Counted from the stretch's first letter, positions 17,265-26,736 are shown. The stretch is DNA of 54,153 nt from Akkermansiaceae bacterium (GCA_905182475.1 CAJJBR010000040.1:1-54153), one strand, 5' to 3'. Notes: generated by a model not told the origin, from the sequence alone. Numbers and translations: made by a program.

Positions 17265-18254
17265 ATGTCTCTACTAACCAAAGACTACGATTTCCACCTC
17301 CCAGAGGAACTCATCGCCTCACGACCACTCCCGGATCGTGCAGCTTCGCGTATGCTCGTAATTCACCGCGATACGGGGCGGATCGAGCACCGGATGTTCG
17401 CTGACTTTGAAAGTTACCTGAAAGCGGAAGATCTCCTCGTCCTCAATAATACCCGAGTCATTCCCGCCCGGCTTTTTTCCGACGACGGTCGCACGGAGCT
17501 GCTTTGCCTCAACCAACTATCCCCGACCGTCTGGCGCTGCCTCGCAAAGCCAGGCAAGCGGATGAAAGTCGGCAGAAGCGTTGTCGTCGGCGGAACGAAT
17601 GGAACCGTAGTGGAAGTTTTCGAGAACGGCGACCGCCTGATCGAATGGGATGCGGCGCTAGACATTCACAAACACGGCCATCTCGCACTGCCGCACTACA
17701 TGGGTCGCGAGGACGAGGAGATGGACAAAGAGCGTTACCAAACCGTTTTTTCAAGAGAGGAGGGAGCCATCGCAGCACCAACAGCAGGGCTCCATTTCAC
17801 TTCGGAAATGCTCGAAAGGATACGCCACGACTTCATCACCCTCCACGTGGGAGTAGGCACCTTCCGCCCCGTCTCCGTGGACAATATCGAGGAGCACGAG
17901 ATGCACTCGGAGAGATACTCCGTCGCCGGGGAAACTGCAAATGCGATCAACTCCGCATCCCGTGTCATCGCAGTCGGCACCACGGTCACCAGGGTTCTCG
18001 AATCACTCTCCGGCGAAACCTCACGCATCACTTCGGAAGAAAACCAATCCGGCGCGACGGACATTTTCATCCACCCGCCCTACAGTTTCAAAGCCATCGA
18101 CGGTCTGCTCACCAACTTCCACCTACCCCAATCCACCCTCATCATGCTCGTCTCCGCCCTCGCCGGACGCGAACTCACCCTCGAAGCCTACCGCCAAGCA
18201 GTCGCGGAAAAGTATCGCTTCTATTCCTATGGCGACTGCATGTTAATCATCTGA
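17265..18254 (+). CDS. queA: S-adenosylmethionine:tRNA ribosyltransferase-isomerase
   Basis: A 329-residue QueA, which transfers the ribosyl part of SAM to preQ1 in tRNA to form epoxyqueuosine. Signatures: DYDFHLPEELIASRPLPDR at the start, LLVLNNTRVIPARL, the ERYQTVFSREEGAIAAPTAG active region with LHFT, LHVGVGTFRPV, and the C-terminal NFHLPQSTLIMLVSALAG. Full length. No tgt or queG neighbour. Its end is followed by an AT-rich repeat and the exonuclease gene. Confidence 0.96.
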   Translation: MSLLTKDYDFHLPEELIASRPLPDRAASRMLVIHRDTGRIEHRMFADFESYLKAEDLLVLNNTRVIPARLFSDDGRTELLCLNQLSPTVWRCLAKPGKRMKVGRSVVVGGTNGTVVEVFENGDRLIEWDAALDIHKHGHLALPHYMGREDEEMDKERYQTVFSREEGAIAAPTAGLHFTSEMLERIRHDFITLHVGVGTFRPVSVDNIEEHEMHSERYSVAGETANAINSASRVIAVGTTVTRVLESLSGETSRITSEENQSGATDIFIHPPYSFKAIDGLLTNFHLPQSTLIMLVSALAGRELTLEAYRQAVAEKYRFYSYGDCMLII

Positions 18255-18267
18255 ACGCAACCTCTGC

Positions 18268-18298
18268 TTTGAGGTTTAAAGTTTAGAATTTAAAGTTT
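18268..18298. repeat. AT-rich dispersed repeat abutting the exonuclease start codon
   Basis: TTTGAGGTTTAAAGTTTAGA then ATTTAAAGTTT, running straight into ATG at 18299. This is the clearest example of the repeat taking the place of a ribosome binding site. Confidence 0.8.
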
Positions 18299-19057
18299 AT
18301 GAAAATCATCTCATGGAACGTGAACGGAATCCGCGCCGCTCTCAAAAAGGGCATGGCGGATTTCCTCTCCACTGAAAACCCAGACATCCTCTGCCTCCAG
18401 GAAACGAAAGCCCGTGAGGAGCAGGTGGAACTCCCCTTGGAATTCGGCGCTTACAAATCTTACTGGAACTCCGCAGACAAGCCCGGCTACTCCGGCACTG
18501 CCATTTTCTCCAAGCAAGCGCCGCTCAACGTCTCGCACGGTTTCGGGATCGAAGAACACGACAAGGAAGGCCGCGTGATCACCCTCGAATATCCAGATTT
18601 TCACCTCGTGAATGTTTACACGGTCAATGCGAAGGATGGACTCCTCCGCTTACCTTACCGTTTGGAATGGGACACCGCGTTCCGGCGGCATCTCAACGAA
18701 CTTACGAAAACAAAACCCGTAATGTTCTGCGGAGACCTCAACGTAGCCCACAACGAAATCGATCTCGCCCGCCCAAAGGCGAACCACAAAAGCGCCGGTT
18801 TCTCCGATGAAGAACGTGCAAGTTTCACGGAACTATTGGACAGCGGTTTCGTGGATACCTTCCGCCATTTTTATCCCGACAAGACCGAAGCATACAGCTG
18901 GTGGTCATACCGGGGCGGCGCACGCCAAAGGAACGTCGGATGGAGACTCGATTACTTCGGAGTCTCCCCCGCACTCGTTGAGCGCTTGAAGGCTGCGAGC
19001 ATTTTACCGCACGTCTTGGGATCGGATCATTGTCCGGTGGCGATTGAGCTGGAATAG
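18299..19057 (+). CDS. xth: Exodeoxyribonuclease III (AP endonuclease)
   Basis: A 252-residue endonuclease/exonuclease/phosphatase-fold DNA repair enzyme acting at abasic sites. Motifs: ISWNVNGIRAALKKG, ILCLQETKARE (metal Glu), the catalytic FCGDLNVAHNEID, WWSYRGGARQRNVGWRLDYF and the terminal LGSDHCPV with the Asp-His pair. Full length. The start codon follows directly on the repeat ending AAAGTTT, so no Shine-Dalgarno is present. Confidence 0.95.
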   Translation: MKIISWNVNGIRAALKKGMADFLSTENPDILCLQETKAREEQVELPLEFGAYKSYWNSADKPGYSGTAIFSKQAPLNVSHGFGIEEHDKEGRVITLEYPDFHLVNVYTVNAKDGLLRLPYRLEWDTAFRRHLNELTKTKPVMFCGDLNVAHNEIDLARPKANHKSAGFSDEERASFTELLDSGFVDTFRHFYPDKTEAYSWWSYRGGARQRNVGWRLDYFGVSPALVERLKAASILPHVLGSDHCPVAIELE

Positions 19058-19159
19058 CCGCAATAGCAAGAGGCACGCCACTGCGTTGAAGATGCTAGAG
19101 TCCGGTGCAATCACAATATCATCCCAACGCCAGAATCTGTGACCGTCATTCATTTTCGA

Positions 19160-20791
19160 TTAACAAACCGGGCACTGGTTGATCGTCTGAAAAAAATCGT
19201 TGCCTTTGTTGTCCACTAGAATGAAGGCGGGAAAATTCTCGACTGTAATTTTCCAGACGGCTTCCATCCCGAGTTCGGGAAACGCGACGACCTCCTGGGA
19301 ACGAATATGGTTTTTCGCGAGGAGCGCTGCGGGGCCTCCTGCCGATCCAAGGTAGAAACCGTCGTTTTTCTTGCAGGCATCGGTGACCTGTTGGGAGCGG
19401 TTGCCTTTCGCGAGCATGACCATTGAGCCTCCGTTGGATTGGAAGAGATCGACGTAGCCATCCATGCGCCCGGCGGTCGTAGGCCCGAAGGAACCGGAGG
19501 CCATGCCTTTCGGTGTCTTGGCGGGACCAGCGTAATAGACGGGGTATTTCCGGAAATACTCCGGAAGCTCGCCTTCTGCTTCGAGTATTTCCTTCATCTT
19601 CGCATGGGCGGAATCACGGGCGACGATGATCGTTCCACTAAGCGCAAGCGCGGTAGTAACGGGATATTTGGAAAGTGTTTCCAAGGTCTTCTCCATCCCT
19701 TGGTCGAGATCGATCTCTACGCCTTTAAATTTCCAATCAGCGTATTTTTCCGGGATGAATCTGCCGGGGTTCTTCTCCAGCTTTTCGAGAAAAATTCCCT
19801 TTTTCGTGATCTTCGCCTTCGCCTGTCTATCGGCGGAGCAGGAGACGCCGATCCCGACTGGGCATGACGCGCCGTGTCTAGGAAGTCGTACGACCCGCAC
19901 ATCCAGCGCGAAATATTTCCCGCCGAACTGCGCGCCAATTCCGATCTCCTGTGCGTCCTTGAGAAGTTCTTTCTCCAATTTTAAATCCCGGAAGGCGCGT
20001 CCGTGTTCGTTCCCACTCGTCGGCAGCGCATCGTAATAACGCGTGCTCGCCATCTTTACCGTCTTGAGATTCGTTTCCGCAGAGGTTCCGCCGATCACAA
20101 AGGCAAGGTGATAGGGCGGGCAAGCAGCCGTCCCGAGAGATTTCATTTTCTCGATGCAGAATTCTTTCAAGCGCTTCGGATTCAGTAGCGCCTTAGTTTC
20201 TTGGTAGAGGAAAGTCTTGTTCGCAGAGCCACCGCCTTTGCTGACGAAGAGGAATTTGTATTCGTCGCCTTCGGTCGCGTAGAGATCGATCTGTGCGGGG
20301 AGGTTTGTATTGGTATTTACCTCTTCAAACATCGTCAGTGGAGCGGTCTGGGAGTAGCGGAGGTTTTCCTTGGTGTAGGTATTGTAAACACCCCTGGTCA
20401 GATGCTCGGCATCGTCGCAATCCGTCCAGACGCGCTGACCTTTCTTCCCGATAATCGTGGCGGTTCCGGTGTCTTGGCAGGCAGGTAATATCCCATGAGA
20501 GGCGATCTCCGCGTTTTTCAAAAGCATCAAAGCAACCATGCAATCGTTTTTGGATGCTTCGGGATCGTCGAGAATAGCCGCGACCTGCGCTAGATGGCTG
20601 CTCCTCAGTGTAAAATTGATCGCACGGATCGCTTCGCCAGCCAGCAGGGTCAGATCCTCCGGCGCGACTTTTAAAATTTCTTTCCCCTCGAATTGCGAAA
20701 CCTCAAACCCGCCCTCGCGTATGCATTCGTATTCCGTTTCATCCGCACCCAAGGGGAACGGATCCTGATAGAAAAACTCCTTATCACTCAT
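19160..20791 (-). CDS. fumA: Class I fumarate hydratase (iron-sulfur)
   Basis: A 543-residue class I fumarase, the [4Fe-4S] enzyme hydrating fumarate to malate. The N-terminal alpha domain shows [19 protein letters not shown] with a cluster cysteine, and [19 protein letters not shown] with another; the third cysteine is likely in [16 protein letters not shown]. The C-terminal beta domain contains [20 protein letters not shown], the beta-subunit hallmark. Alpha and beta are fused, as in E. coli FumA/FumB. Class I enzymes are oxygen sensitive. It is alone on its strand, convergent with xth. Confidence 0.94.
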   Translation of the reverse strand: MSDKEFFYQDPFPLGADETEYECIREGGFEVSQFEGKEILKVAPEDLTLLAGEAIRAINFTLRSSHLAQVAAILDDPEASKNDCMVALMLLKNAEIASHGILPACQDTGTATIIGKKGQRVWTDCDDAEHLTRGVYNTYTKENLRYSQTAPLTMFEEVNTNTNLPAQIDLYATEGDEYKFLFVSKGGGSANKTFLYQETKALLNPKRLKEFCIEKMKSLGTAACPPYHLAFVIGGTSAETNLKTVKMASTRYYDALPTSGNEHGRAFRDLKLEKELLKDAQEIGIGAQFGGKYFALDVRVVRLPRHGASCPVGIGVSCSADRQAKAKITKKGIFLEKLEKNPGRFIPEKYADWKFKGVEIDLDQGMEKTLETLSKYPVTTALALSGTIIVARDSAHAKMKEILEAEGELPEYFRKYPVYYAGPAKTPKGMASGSFGPTTAGRMDGYVDLFQSNGGSMVMLAKGNRSQQVTDACKKNDGFYLGSAGGPAALLAKNHIRSQEVVAFPELGMEAVWKITVENFPAFILVDNKGNDFFQTINQCPVC

Positions 20792-20841
20792 GTCGCGACC
20801 ATCCTAGACAGTGGTGGCGTGAAATGAAATTTAATTTCTGA

Positions 20842-22119
20842 TCAAGGGATCTCCAATGCTTCCATTTCCTGATTCATGCGCTCCATCAGGCGTTCCATGT
20901 CGCTCAGGTGCCTGCGCTGGCGCTGAAGACTAGGACGCTTTCCCATCGCACGGATTTTCGGAATGAGTTCGCGTTGCTGCTTTGCGAGCATCTGTTCACG
21001 CGCAGTCTGCTTTGTACGCGCTTCGGCGACCGTATCGTATTCACCTTTCAGCAAATCCATTACTACCTCACTGCCCATGATGTAGGTTCTCGTCCGGTCG
21101 GCACGCGCGAGCGTGATCCCAACGATCCGCCCCTCCAGATCGACCACGGGTCCGCCAAGGCGGTCATGCTCGATTCTCATGTCCGACTGGACGACTTTAG
21201 AAAAACCGCTGCGCACCTTGCTGGTTTTGCCTCCCATGCGCTCCATCTGGTTCAGCCTGTCGCCGGAAAACTGACCAGTGACCGGCCTGTTAGAGAGCAG
21301 GACTTCGAAGGCGCGTTCCTTGCCGGCAGATTCAACTAGTATATTGACGGTATCACCGGGCTGTTTGGCGGCTAGAGCGTTCTTGAGTTCGAACAAGCCG
21401 GCTACATTGCGATCATCGACTTTGAGAATCACATCGCCCGCCTGCAGTCCAGCGTTCTCCGCACCATACTCCGGCTGGACGTTCGAGATACGGACGCCTT
21501 CCCCTTTGTATTCCAGATCCGCCATGATTCCGAGATGAGCCTGATCGGTTTCACGGAGATTTCTTTCCAGAACACTAACTACGCCGAAGGCAACAGGCTT
21601 TCCAGTCGGTTGGGGGGCGGTCAGGAACTTCCCGAGAGTAAGATTGGATGGATGAAACTTGGCGGGAGTAAGTTTTGCCGAACTTTCCTCAAACCCTTCT
21701 CCAGCGTTCAAAACCTTTCCGCCTTTTCCAAGCTCCAATAGCACAAGGTCCTCTTCGGAGAAAACGCCGACGATTTCCACCGAGTAGGATTCCTTGCCAT
21801 CCGTCTGGACTTGGAGGGAGTTGGTAAAGCGCTCGACCTCACTCCATTTCGTGAGCACCTGGCCGCCATCTCCGACAACCGTTCCATACGCGAGGATTTT
21901 TGGCCGACGGGAGTTGCCCCAAATTCGGACGGTGGATTTTGCGGCCTCCGCGATTACGGGTTGGAGCGCCTTATTAAAGGCATCAGACTGCCTGTTCACT
22001 TCGGCTTCTTCGGCCGGCCTCATGAGAGGCACTTCGTTCTTGTCCTTCCCTTGTCCGGGTGCCGCCATCGACAGCCCAGCGAACAAAAGTAACCACTGCA
22101 ATCGTTTCCGAATTTTCAT
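20842..22119 (-). CDS. Catalytically dead HtrA-like protein with embedded PDZ domain
   Basis: A 425-residue exported protein (signal about 1-24). It aligns to the HtrA protease fold but lacks the triad: where the active neighbour has LTAAHV it has LTKWSEV, and where the neighbour has GGDSGGPLFDL it has DRLGGPVVDLEGRIVGI, so His and Ser are gone. Between the Asp-strand region and the Ser-like region lies a complete PDZ domain (about 205-280; VRISNVQPEYGAENAGLQAGD). The usual HtrA order is protease then PDZ. A Lys/Arg/Glu-rich helical tail (about 365-425) follows. It overlaps the active protease gene by four bases, so I infer a regulatory or adaptor partner. Confidence 0.8.
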   Translation of the reverse strand: MKIRKRLQWLLLFAGLSMAAPGQGKDKNEVPLMRPAEEAEVNRQSDAFNKALQPVIAEAAKSTVRIWGNSRRPKILAYGTVVGDGGQVLTKWSEVERFTNSLQVQTDGKESYSVEIVGVFSEEDLVLLELGKGGKVLNAGEGFEESSAKLTPAKFHPSNLTLGKFLTAPQPTGKPVAFGVVSVLERNLRETDQAHLGIMADLEYKGEGVRISNVQPEYGAENAGLQAGDVILKVDDRNVAGLFELKNALAAKQPGDTVNILVESAGKERAFEVLLSNRPVTGQFSGDRLNQMERMGGKTSKVRSGFSKVVQSDMRIEHDRLGGPVVDLEGRIVGITLARADRTRTYIMGSEVVMDLLKGEYDTVAEARTKQTAREQMLAKQQRELIPKIRAMGKRPSLQRQRRHLSDMERLMERMNQEMEALEIP

Positions 22120-23099
22120 CGTGTTTTGTAAAGTTCCTCCCGTTTCACCAGTTCCACCTCGATCTCAAGCTTCGCGCGATCTCGCAAAATTCCGAGTTTC
22201 ACCACATCGCCCACTTCGTGTTTGATCAGCACTTGCTGGAGTTCAGCACCCTCTTTCACCCGTTCCCCATCTACTGAAAGAATGAGATCTCCGACCCGCA
22301 CCCCGGCGGCGGCGGCAGGCGACTCCGGCTCAACTTTCTGGACCGAAACTCCAGCGGTGCCTCGTTGCATACCCATGCCGATTCCGAGCACAGGGGTCTC
22401 GGGGTTTGCCAGCGGATTCATCTGAAGCTCACCCCATGTTTCCCCAGCCAAGAGGCGATCCCAGTCATCTTTCAACCCATCGATACCCGAGTGGTTGTTC
22501 GTTTTCCAAGACCAGCCAATCGAGGAATTGATACCGACTAGTTTCCCGTTGAGATCGAACAAGGGGCCGCCCGAATCGCCACCGATCAGGGTAGCGTCTG
22601 TCGTGAAATAATTTCCCGGCCCATCCGACATCACCCTGCCGAACCGAATTGGAGGAGTGCGGAGTGGATCGAACCCGGCGGAGTGACCTAGAGCGATCAC
22701 CCAATCGCCAGCGACAAGAGGCTTCGATTCACCCAACTCCACAAAAGGCCATGGCCCCTCTTCCACGATCTTCACCATGCCGACGTCCTTGGAGAAATTT
22801 GAACCGAGGACTTTTCCCAGCCATTTTTTCCCGTCAGCGAAATATACATCCACCTCCTTGAGCCCTTGGGTGACGTGTGCAGCAGTGAGGATCAGTCCGT
22901 CCTTGGAAACAATCACCCCGGATCCCGACGAGCCGCTTTTTTCAGCTACGAGAGCAACCGTGGCCGGAAGCGACTTTTCGGCGACCTTACGGACTTTCCC
23001 CTCAAGCTTGATCAGGTCAGCAATAGTGGCCGCAGGTTCGCGAGCTTGCGCCACTCCAGCAAGAAACATCAGTCCGAGTCCGGTAAGTAAAACTCTCAT
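22116..23099 (-). CDS. HtrA/DegP-like periplasmic serine protease with PDZ domain
   Basis: A 327-residue trypsin-fold protease with signal peptide (ending AGVAQA). The triad is intact: His in GLILTAAHVTQG, Asp in FSKDVGMVKI, Ser in LIGGDSGGPLFDL. One C-terminal PDZ domain (about 235-320) contains VSVQKVEPESPAAAAGVRVGD. It is shorter than E. coli DegP and has one PDZ, as in DegS. The ATG at 23097-23099 is chosen because the signal peptide starts there; a longer frame to 23252 has no family similarity and overlaps the upstream promoter region. It is translationally coupled (ATGA) to the dead paralogue. Confidence 0.9.
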   Translation of the reverse strand: MRVLLTGLGLMFLAGVAQAREPAATIADLIKLEGKVRKVAEKSLPATVALVAEKSGSSGSGVIVSKDGLILTAAHVTQGLKEVDVYFADGKKWLGKVLGSNFSKDVGMVKIVEEGPWPFVELGESKPLVAGDWVIALGHSAGFDPLRTPPIRFGRVMSDGPGNYFTTDATLIGGDSGGPLFDLNGKLVGINSSIGWSWKTNNHSGIDGLKDDWDRLLAGETWGELQMNPLANPETPVLGIGMGMQRGTAGVSVQKVEPESPAAAAGVRVGDLILSVDGERVKEGAELQQVLIKHEVGDVVKLGILRDRAKLEIEVELVKREELYKTR

Positions 23100-23227
23100 C
23101 ACTCCGAACAATCGACACCATTCTGCTGATTCGTCTAGGCATTTCGGTTCCGTCCCCTGTGATTTTCGCCGGAACTTTACAGTTTCCTGTTTGAAGTTTC
23201 CGCCTATCTTCCTATCCAAGAGCTGCA

Positions 23228-25594
23228 ATGGCAAAACGCAAACAACAGTCAAACAAGGCCCGCAAGAAAGCCGCCCCCCGCAGGTCGGAAGGCCCGTTTT
23301 CGTGGCTTCTGTTCTGGCCTTTCCACCTGCTTTTCGTATTTACACGCGGGCTTTCGACGCCGCTTCGCATCCTCCTTCGGCTCGCAGGAATTCCCGCAGT
23401 CGCAGGGCTCTACGTTCTTGCCGTCCTATCTGTTATCTACGGTTTCCGCTCCTCCGGGTATGATCTCAACCGCATCAACCTCATGCCTGAGCGGACGATT
23501 ATTCTCGACCGGCAGGGCACTGAAATCGGGCGCATCCACGGGGAAAAACGCTCCATCGTGCCTCTCAAAGACGTCTCGGAGGATTTCCGGAAAGCGATTC
23601 TCGCCCGCGAGGACGAGCGCTTCTACTCCCACGGAGCGATCGACATCATCGGTATTGGCAGGGCGATACTGAAAAATATAGAAGGAAAACGGGAGGGAGC
23701 CTCCACGATCACCCAACAGCTCACCTCCGATGTCTTTCAGCTAAAGCTCGGCGAAAAACGCGGCGATCTCCCCCGCCAGCTCGACCGGAAGATGCTCGAG
23801 ATCGCAATTGCTTTCCGTATCAACGCAGCTCTCTCCAAAGACCAGATTCTCGAAGCCTACATCAATCAGATCAACTGGGGCCGCCAGATCAAAGGCATAG
23901 GCGAAGCATCCCGCATCTATTTTGAAAAACACCCTGCAGAGTTAACCCTTTCGGAATCTGCCCTTCTAGCCGGCATCGTCCGCGGCCCCGATGCCTACAA
24001 TCCCTTCAGCTCCATGAAAGCGGCGGAACGAGAGCGCAACACCACCCTCGCTCGAATGGTCGTCGCCGAGAAAATTTCCCAATCCCAAGCGGATGAGGCG
24101 AAGAAAGAACCCATCATCGTACGCCCAGCTTGGCGCCGCGACTACCAGCAATCCTACGCAATGGATGCGATTCGCCGTGATCTTGAAATTATTCTTGAGC
24201 AGGAAAACATCCAACTCGGCGGCCTAACCATTACCACCACCATCGACCAGCGCCTCCAGACCATCGCTGAGGAAGCACTCGATAAGAAACTCCGCGAAAC
24301 CGAACGCCTCTCCGGCTTCAAGCACCAGACCCGCGCTGCTTGGCAAAATCTGCCCAAGGATGAACGCAAGAATCCGCAATACATCCAGGGAGCCGCCGTG
24401 CTCATAGAGAACCGCACAGGAGCCGTGCTCTCCCTCGTCGGCGGGCGGGATGCAAACGAATCCCAGTTCAATCGAGCCATCCAGGCACGCCGCCAGATCG
24501 GCTCCATTTTCAAGCCCTTCGTCTATCTCGCAGCCTTCGACAAAGGCCTCCGTCCCTCCACCTCGATTTCCGATGGCCCAATCCGCCGGGGCGAAATCAA
24601 GGGTGCCCCCACGTGGAAACCAAGCAACTCCGACGGAAAGTTCGGCGGAATGAACCCGGCTTCCTACGGCCTCATCCGCTCCCGCAACACCATGTCGGTT
24701 CGCATCGGTAACTACGCGGGCATTTCTAAAGTAAAGGAAGTCTCACGCATGGCAGGCTTCGGCACCGCCATGCCGGAAACACCCTCCTCTTACCTCGGAT
24801 CATGGGAAGCCACTCCTTGGGAAGTTGCCACGGCATACACAATTTTCCCCAACGACGGCACCCGCTACCGTCCTTACCTCATCTCCGAAATCAAAGACCG
24901 CGACGGCAACATCCTCTATACGACCCCGCCTCTCTCCTACCCCGCCACCAACACCGGATCCGCATGGTCTGTCTCGAAAATCCTCGAACAGGTCGCCACC
25001 ACAGGTACCGCAGCAGCAGTCAAGCGCCTCGGCTTTGACAAGGACGCCGCAGGTAAAACCGGAACCACCAATGATTTCAAAGACGCATGGTTCGCCGGCT
25101 ACACCTCCACCCTCACCTGCGCCGTGTGGGTAGGATTCGATCAGCCAAAAAGAACCATCAGCCGCGGATATGGCTCCGTACTAGCTCTCCCAGTCTGGGT
25201 GGAAGTCATGAAAACCGCCGACCGTCTCGGCTACAAAGCAGGCGACCTCCACTCGAACATCCGCATGATTTCCGCCGAACTCTGTAAGCTTTCAGGAAAA
25301 CGCGCCACCAGCGGTTGCCACCGGGCGGGAACTTCATCTACAGAGCAAATTCCAGCAGATACCGCTCCGGATTCCACCGACCTCTGCCCGATCCATCCGG
25401 CGAAAGCCCAGCCCGTTTCCGAGAAGAACATTCCGCCTCCATCACGCCAGCGCCCTCGTCAACAGACTCCACCACCACGTGCCAAACCAGTGCGCGAAAC
25501 TCCACCGCTACGGGCGGAAACCGTGAAGGAACGCCCGCTTCGCGCCCAACCTGTCCAAGAACCCGCAACGCAACGCGCCATCCCGGTTGACTGA
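23228..25594 (+). CDS. Bifunctional class A penicillin-binding protein (PBP1a-like)
   Basis: A 788-residue peptidoglycan synthase. It has a basic N-terminal tail, a transmembrane helix near 55-75 (IPAVAGLYVLAVLSVIYGF), a GT51 glycosyltransferase domain (about 100-275) with catalytic Glu in REDERFYSHGAIDIIG and the GASTITQQL motif, and a transpeptidase domain (about 330-640) with the SxxK serine in IGSIFKPFVYLA and the KTG box in AGKTGTTNDFKDAW. The last 80 residues are Pro/Arg-rich with imperfect PPRAKPVRETPPLRAETV-type repeats, not part of the enzyme. It is divergent from the HtrA pair and ends 58 bases before the secretion genes. Confidence 0.93.
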   Translation: MAKRKQQSNKARKKAAPRRSEGPFSWLLFWPFHLLFVFTRGLSTPLRILLRLAGIPAVAGLYVLAVLSVIYGFRSSGYDLNRINLMPERTIILDRQGTEIGRIHGEKRSIVPLKDVSEDFRKAILAREDERFYSHGAIDIIGIGRAILKNIEGKREGASTITQQLTSDVFQLKLGEKRGDLPRQLDRKMLEIAIAFRINAALSKDQILEAYINQINWGRQIKGIGEASRIYFEKHPAELTLSESALLAGIVRGPDAYNPFSSMKAAERERNTTLARMVVAEKISQSQADEAKKEPIIVRPAWRRDYQQSYAMDAIRRDLEIILEQENIQLGGLTITTTIDQRLQTIAEEALDKKLRETERLSGFKHQTRAAWQNLPKDERKNPQYIQGAAVLIENRTGAVLSLVGGRDANESQFNRAIQARRQIGSIFKPFVYLAAFDKGLRPSTSISDGPIRRGEIKGAPTWKPSNSDGKFGGMNPASYGLIRSRNTMSVRIGNYAGISKVKEVSRMAGFGTAMPETPSSYLGSWEATPWEVATAYTIFPNDGTRYRPYLISEIKDRDGNILYTTPPLSYPATNTGSAWSVSKILEQVATTGTAAAVKRLGFDKDAAGKTGTTNDFKDAWFAGYTSTLTCAVWVGFDQPKRTISRGYGSVLALPVWVEVMKTADRLGYKAGDLHSNIRMISAELCKLSGKRATSGCHRAGTSSTEQIPADTAPDSTDLCPIHPAKAQPVSEKNIPPPSRQRPRQQTPPPRAKPVRETPPLRAETVKERPLRAQPVQEPATQRAIPVD

Positions 25595-25652
25595 AACCGA
25601 GATTTCTTTCAAACAACCCGTCCACCCCACGGCATTTAATTACCACAAGACC

Positions 25653-26135
25653 ATGAAACTCGGCAAATCACCAATCTCTTCAAACTCTTCCCTTCAACAT
25701 TCAACGTTCGATGTTCGACCTTCGATGTTCCCCGCGAACGGCTTCACCCTGCTCGAAATCGTCATCGTGCTCGGCATCATCGCTGTCATCCTCGGTGGCT
25801 CTATCGCTGTCGTAGGAAAACTTGGTGACGGTGCGAAACTCCAGCGCTTCACATCCGATGTAAATACGATATCTTCAGCCATTTCCACCTACAAGCTGAA
25901 CGCTGGCACCGCTCCGACCACCCAACAGGGACTCCAGGCGCTGGTCACGAAACCAACCTCGACCCCAGTCCCGAAACGCTGGACGCAGCTAGCCAAGGAA
26001 ATCCCGCTCGATCCATGGCAGAAGCCATACCAATACCGCAACCCCGGCAAAAAAGACCCCAGCGACTTTGAAATCTATACCAGTGGCCCCGACGGCCAGG
26101 AAGGCACCGAAGATGACATGTCATCCCAGGATTAG
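25653..26135 (+). CDS. gspG: Type II secretion major pseudopilin
   Basis: A 160-residue GspG. The prepilin cleavage site is G-FTLLEIVIVLGIIAVILG, with Glu5 of the mature protein. The C-terminal part has the GspG pattern DPWQKPYQYRNPGKKDPSDF and SGPDGQEGTEDD, the calcium-binding loop. From the ATG at 25653 the leader is about 30 residues; from the in-frame ATG at 25725 it is a normal six residues (MFPANG). A low-complexity TTCRAYRTTC repeat (25691-25729) lies between the two starts, so the shorter start is equally possible. First gene of the secretion operon. Confidence 0.9.
   Translation: MKLGKSPISSNSSLQHSTFDVRPSMFPANGFTLLEIVIVLGIIAVILGGSIAVVGKLGDGAKLQRFTSDVNTISSAISTYKLNAGTAPTTQQGLQALVTKPTSTPVPKRWTQLAKEIPLDPWQKPYQYRNPGKKDPSDFEIYTSGPDGQEGTEDDMSSQD
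25691..25729. repeat. TTC-AAC/GAT-GTT low-complexity repeat in the gspG leader
   Basis: Four imperfect ten-base units (TTCAACATTC, AACGTTCGAT, GTTCGACCTT, CGATGTTC). They lie between two possible gspG start codons and would encode the middle of the long leader. Confidence 0.6.
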
Positions 26136-26733
26136 CGGCAGCGTAGCTGCGGCGTCTCCGCCGCAGGCCGTGGAAACCCCGTCTCGGGGTATTTTCAGCA
26201 GAGGCTTCACCCTCCTAGAAATCGTCATCGTCCTAGCCGTCTCCGCCCTCATCATCGGCGGAGCCATCACCACGGTGATCCTTTCCTCCGCCGAGCGGAA
26301 ACTAAAAAACGCGTCCAGCGAGATCGAACTCTTCGCGAAACGGGCACGCACTGCAGCCATTCTCCACCAGACTCCCTACGCGATCCAATTCCGCCCCGGC
26401 ACGGTGAACATCCTTCCCTTTGCGGAAACCCCGGAACTCAACCGCACCACAGCTCTCGGCAACGAAATCGGAGGCAAGGGAGTAGAGGAAAACACCCGTC
26501 CAACTCTCCGCGACACCATTAATATTGATACGGACATTCTCCTGACCATCCGCCACTGGAATACTAACAATTTCACCACTCCCACGGAAAACCTCGTCCC
26601 CACCTGGCGTTTCGATCCCGACGGACTTTCCGAGCCGCTAACCGTCCGCCTCACCATAGGCGAAAGCTACGCGCAAGACACCTACCACCCCCTCACCGCC
26701 ACCATCGCCGATTCCGAACTCGACGCCAAATAA
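26113..26733 (+). CDS. gspH: Type II secretion minor pseudopilin (GspH-like)
   Basis: A 206-residue prepilin-like protein. The cleavage site is SRG-FTLLEIVIVLAVSALIIGG followed by an alpha-helical spine and a beta-rich domain (QFRPGTVNILPF, WRFDPDGLSEPLTV) typical of GspH/FimT-like pseudopilins. The ATG at 26113 overlaps the end of gspG by 23 bases and gives a leader of over 30 residues encoded across two hairpins. A GTG at 26170 would give a 12-residue leader (METPSRGIFSRG), more normal for prepilins. Neither has a ribosome site. Confidence 0.82.
   Translation: MTCHPRISGSVAAASPPQAVETPSRGIFSRGFTLLEIVIVLAVSALIIGGAITTVILSSAERKLKNASSEIELFAKRARTAAILHQTPYAIQFRPGTVNILPFAETPELNRTTALGNEIGGKGVEENTRPTLRDTINIDTDILLTIRHWNTNNFTTPTENLVPTWRFDPDGLSEPLTVRLTIGESYAQDTYHPLTATIADSELDAK
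26147..26190. repeat. Two tandem perfect hairpins at the gspG-gspH junction
   Basis: CTGCGGCG-TCTC-CGCCGCAG (26147-26166) and ACCCCG-TCT-CGGGGT (26176-26190). Both have perfect stems with small loops, directly after the gspG stop. No T-run follows, so RNA processing or attenuation is likelier than termination. Confidence 0.75.
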
Positions 26734-26736
26734 GGA

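Noticed and set aside
26176..26190. ACCCCG-TCT-CGGGGT as an intrinsic terminator after gspG
   Set aside because: It is followed by ATTTTC with only four T and lies inside the operon just before another pseudopilin gene.
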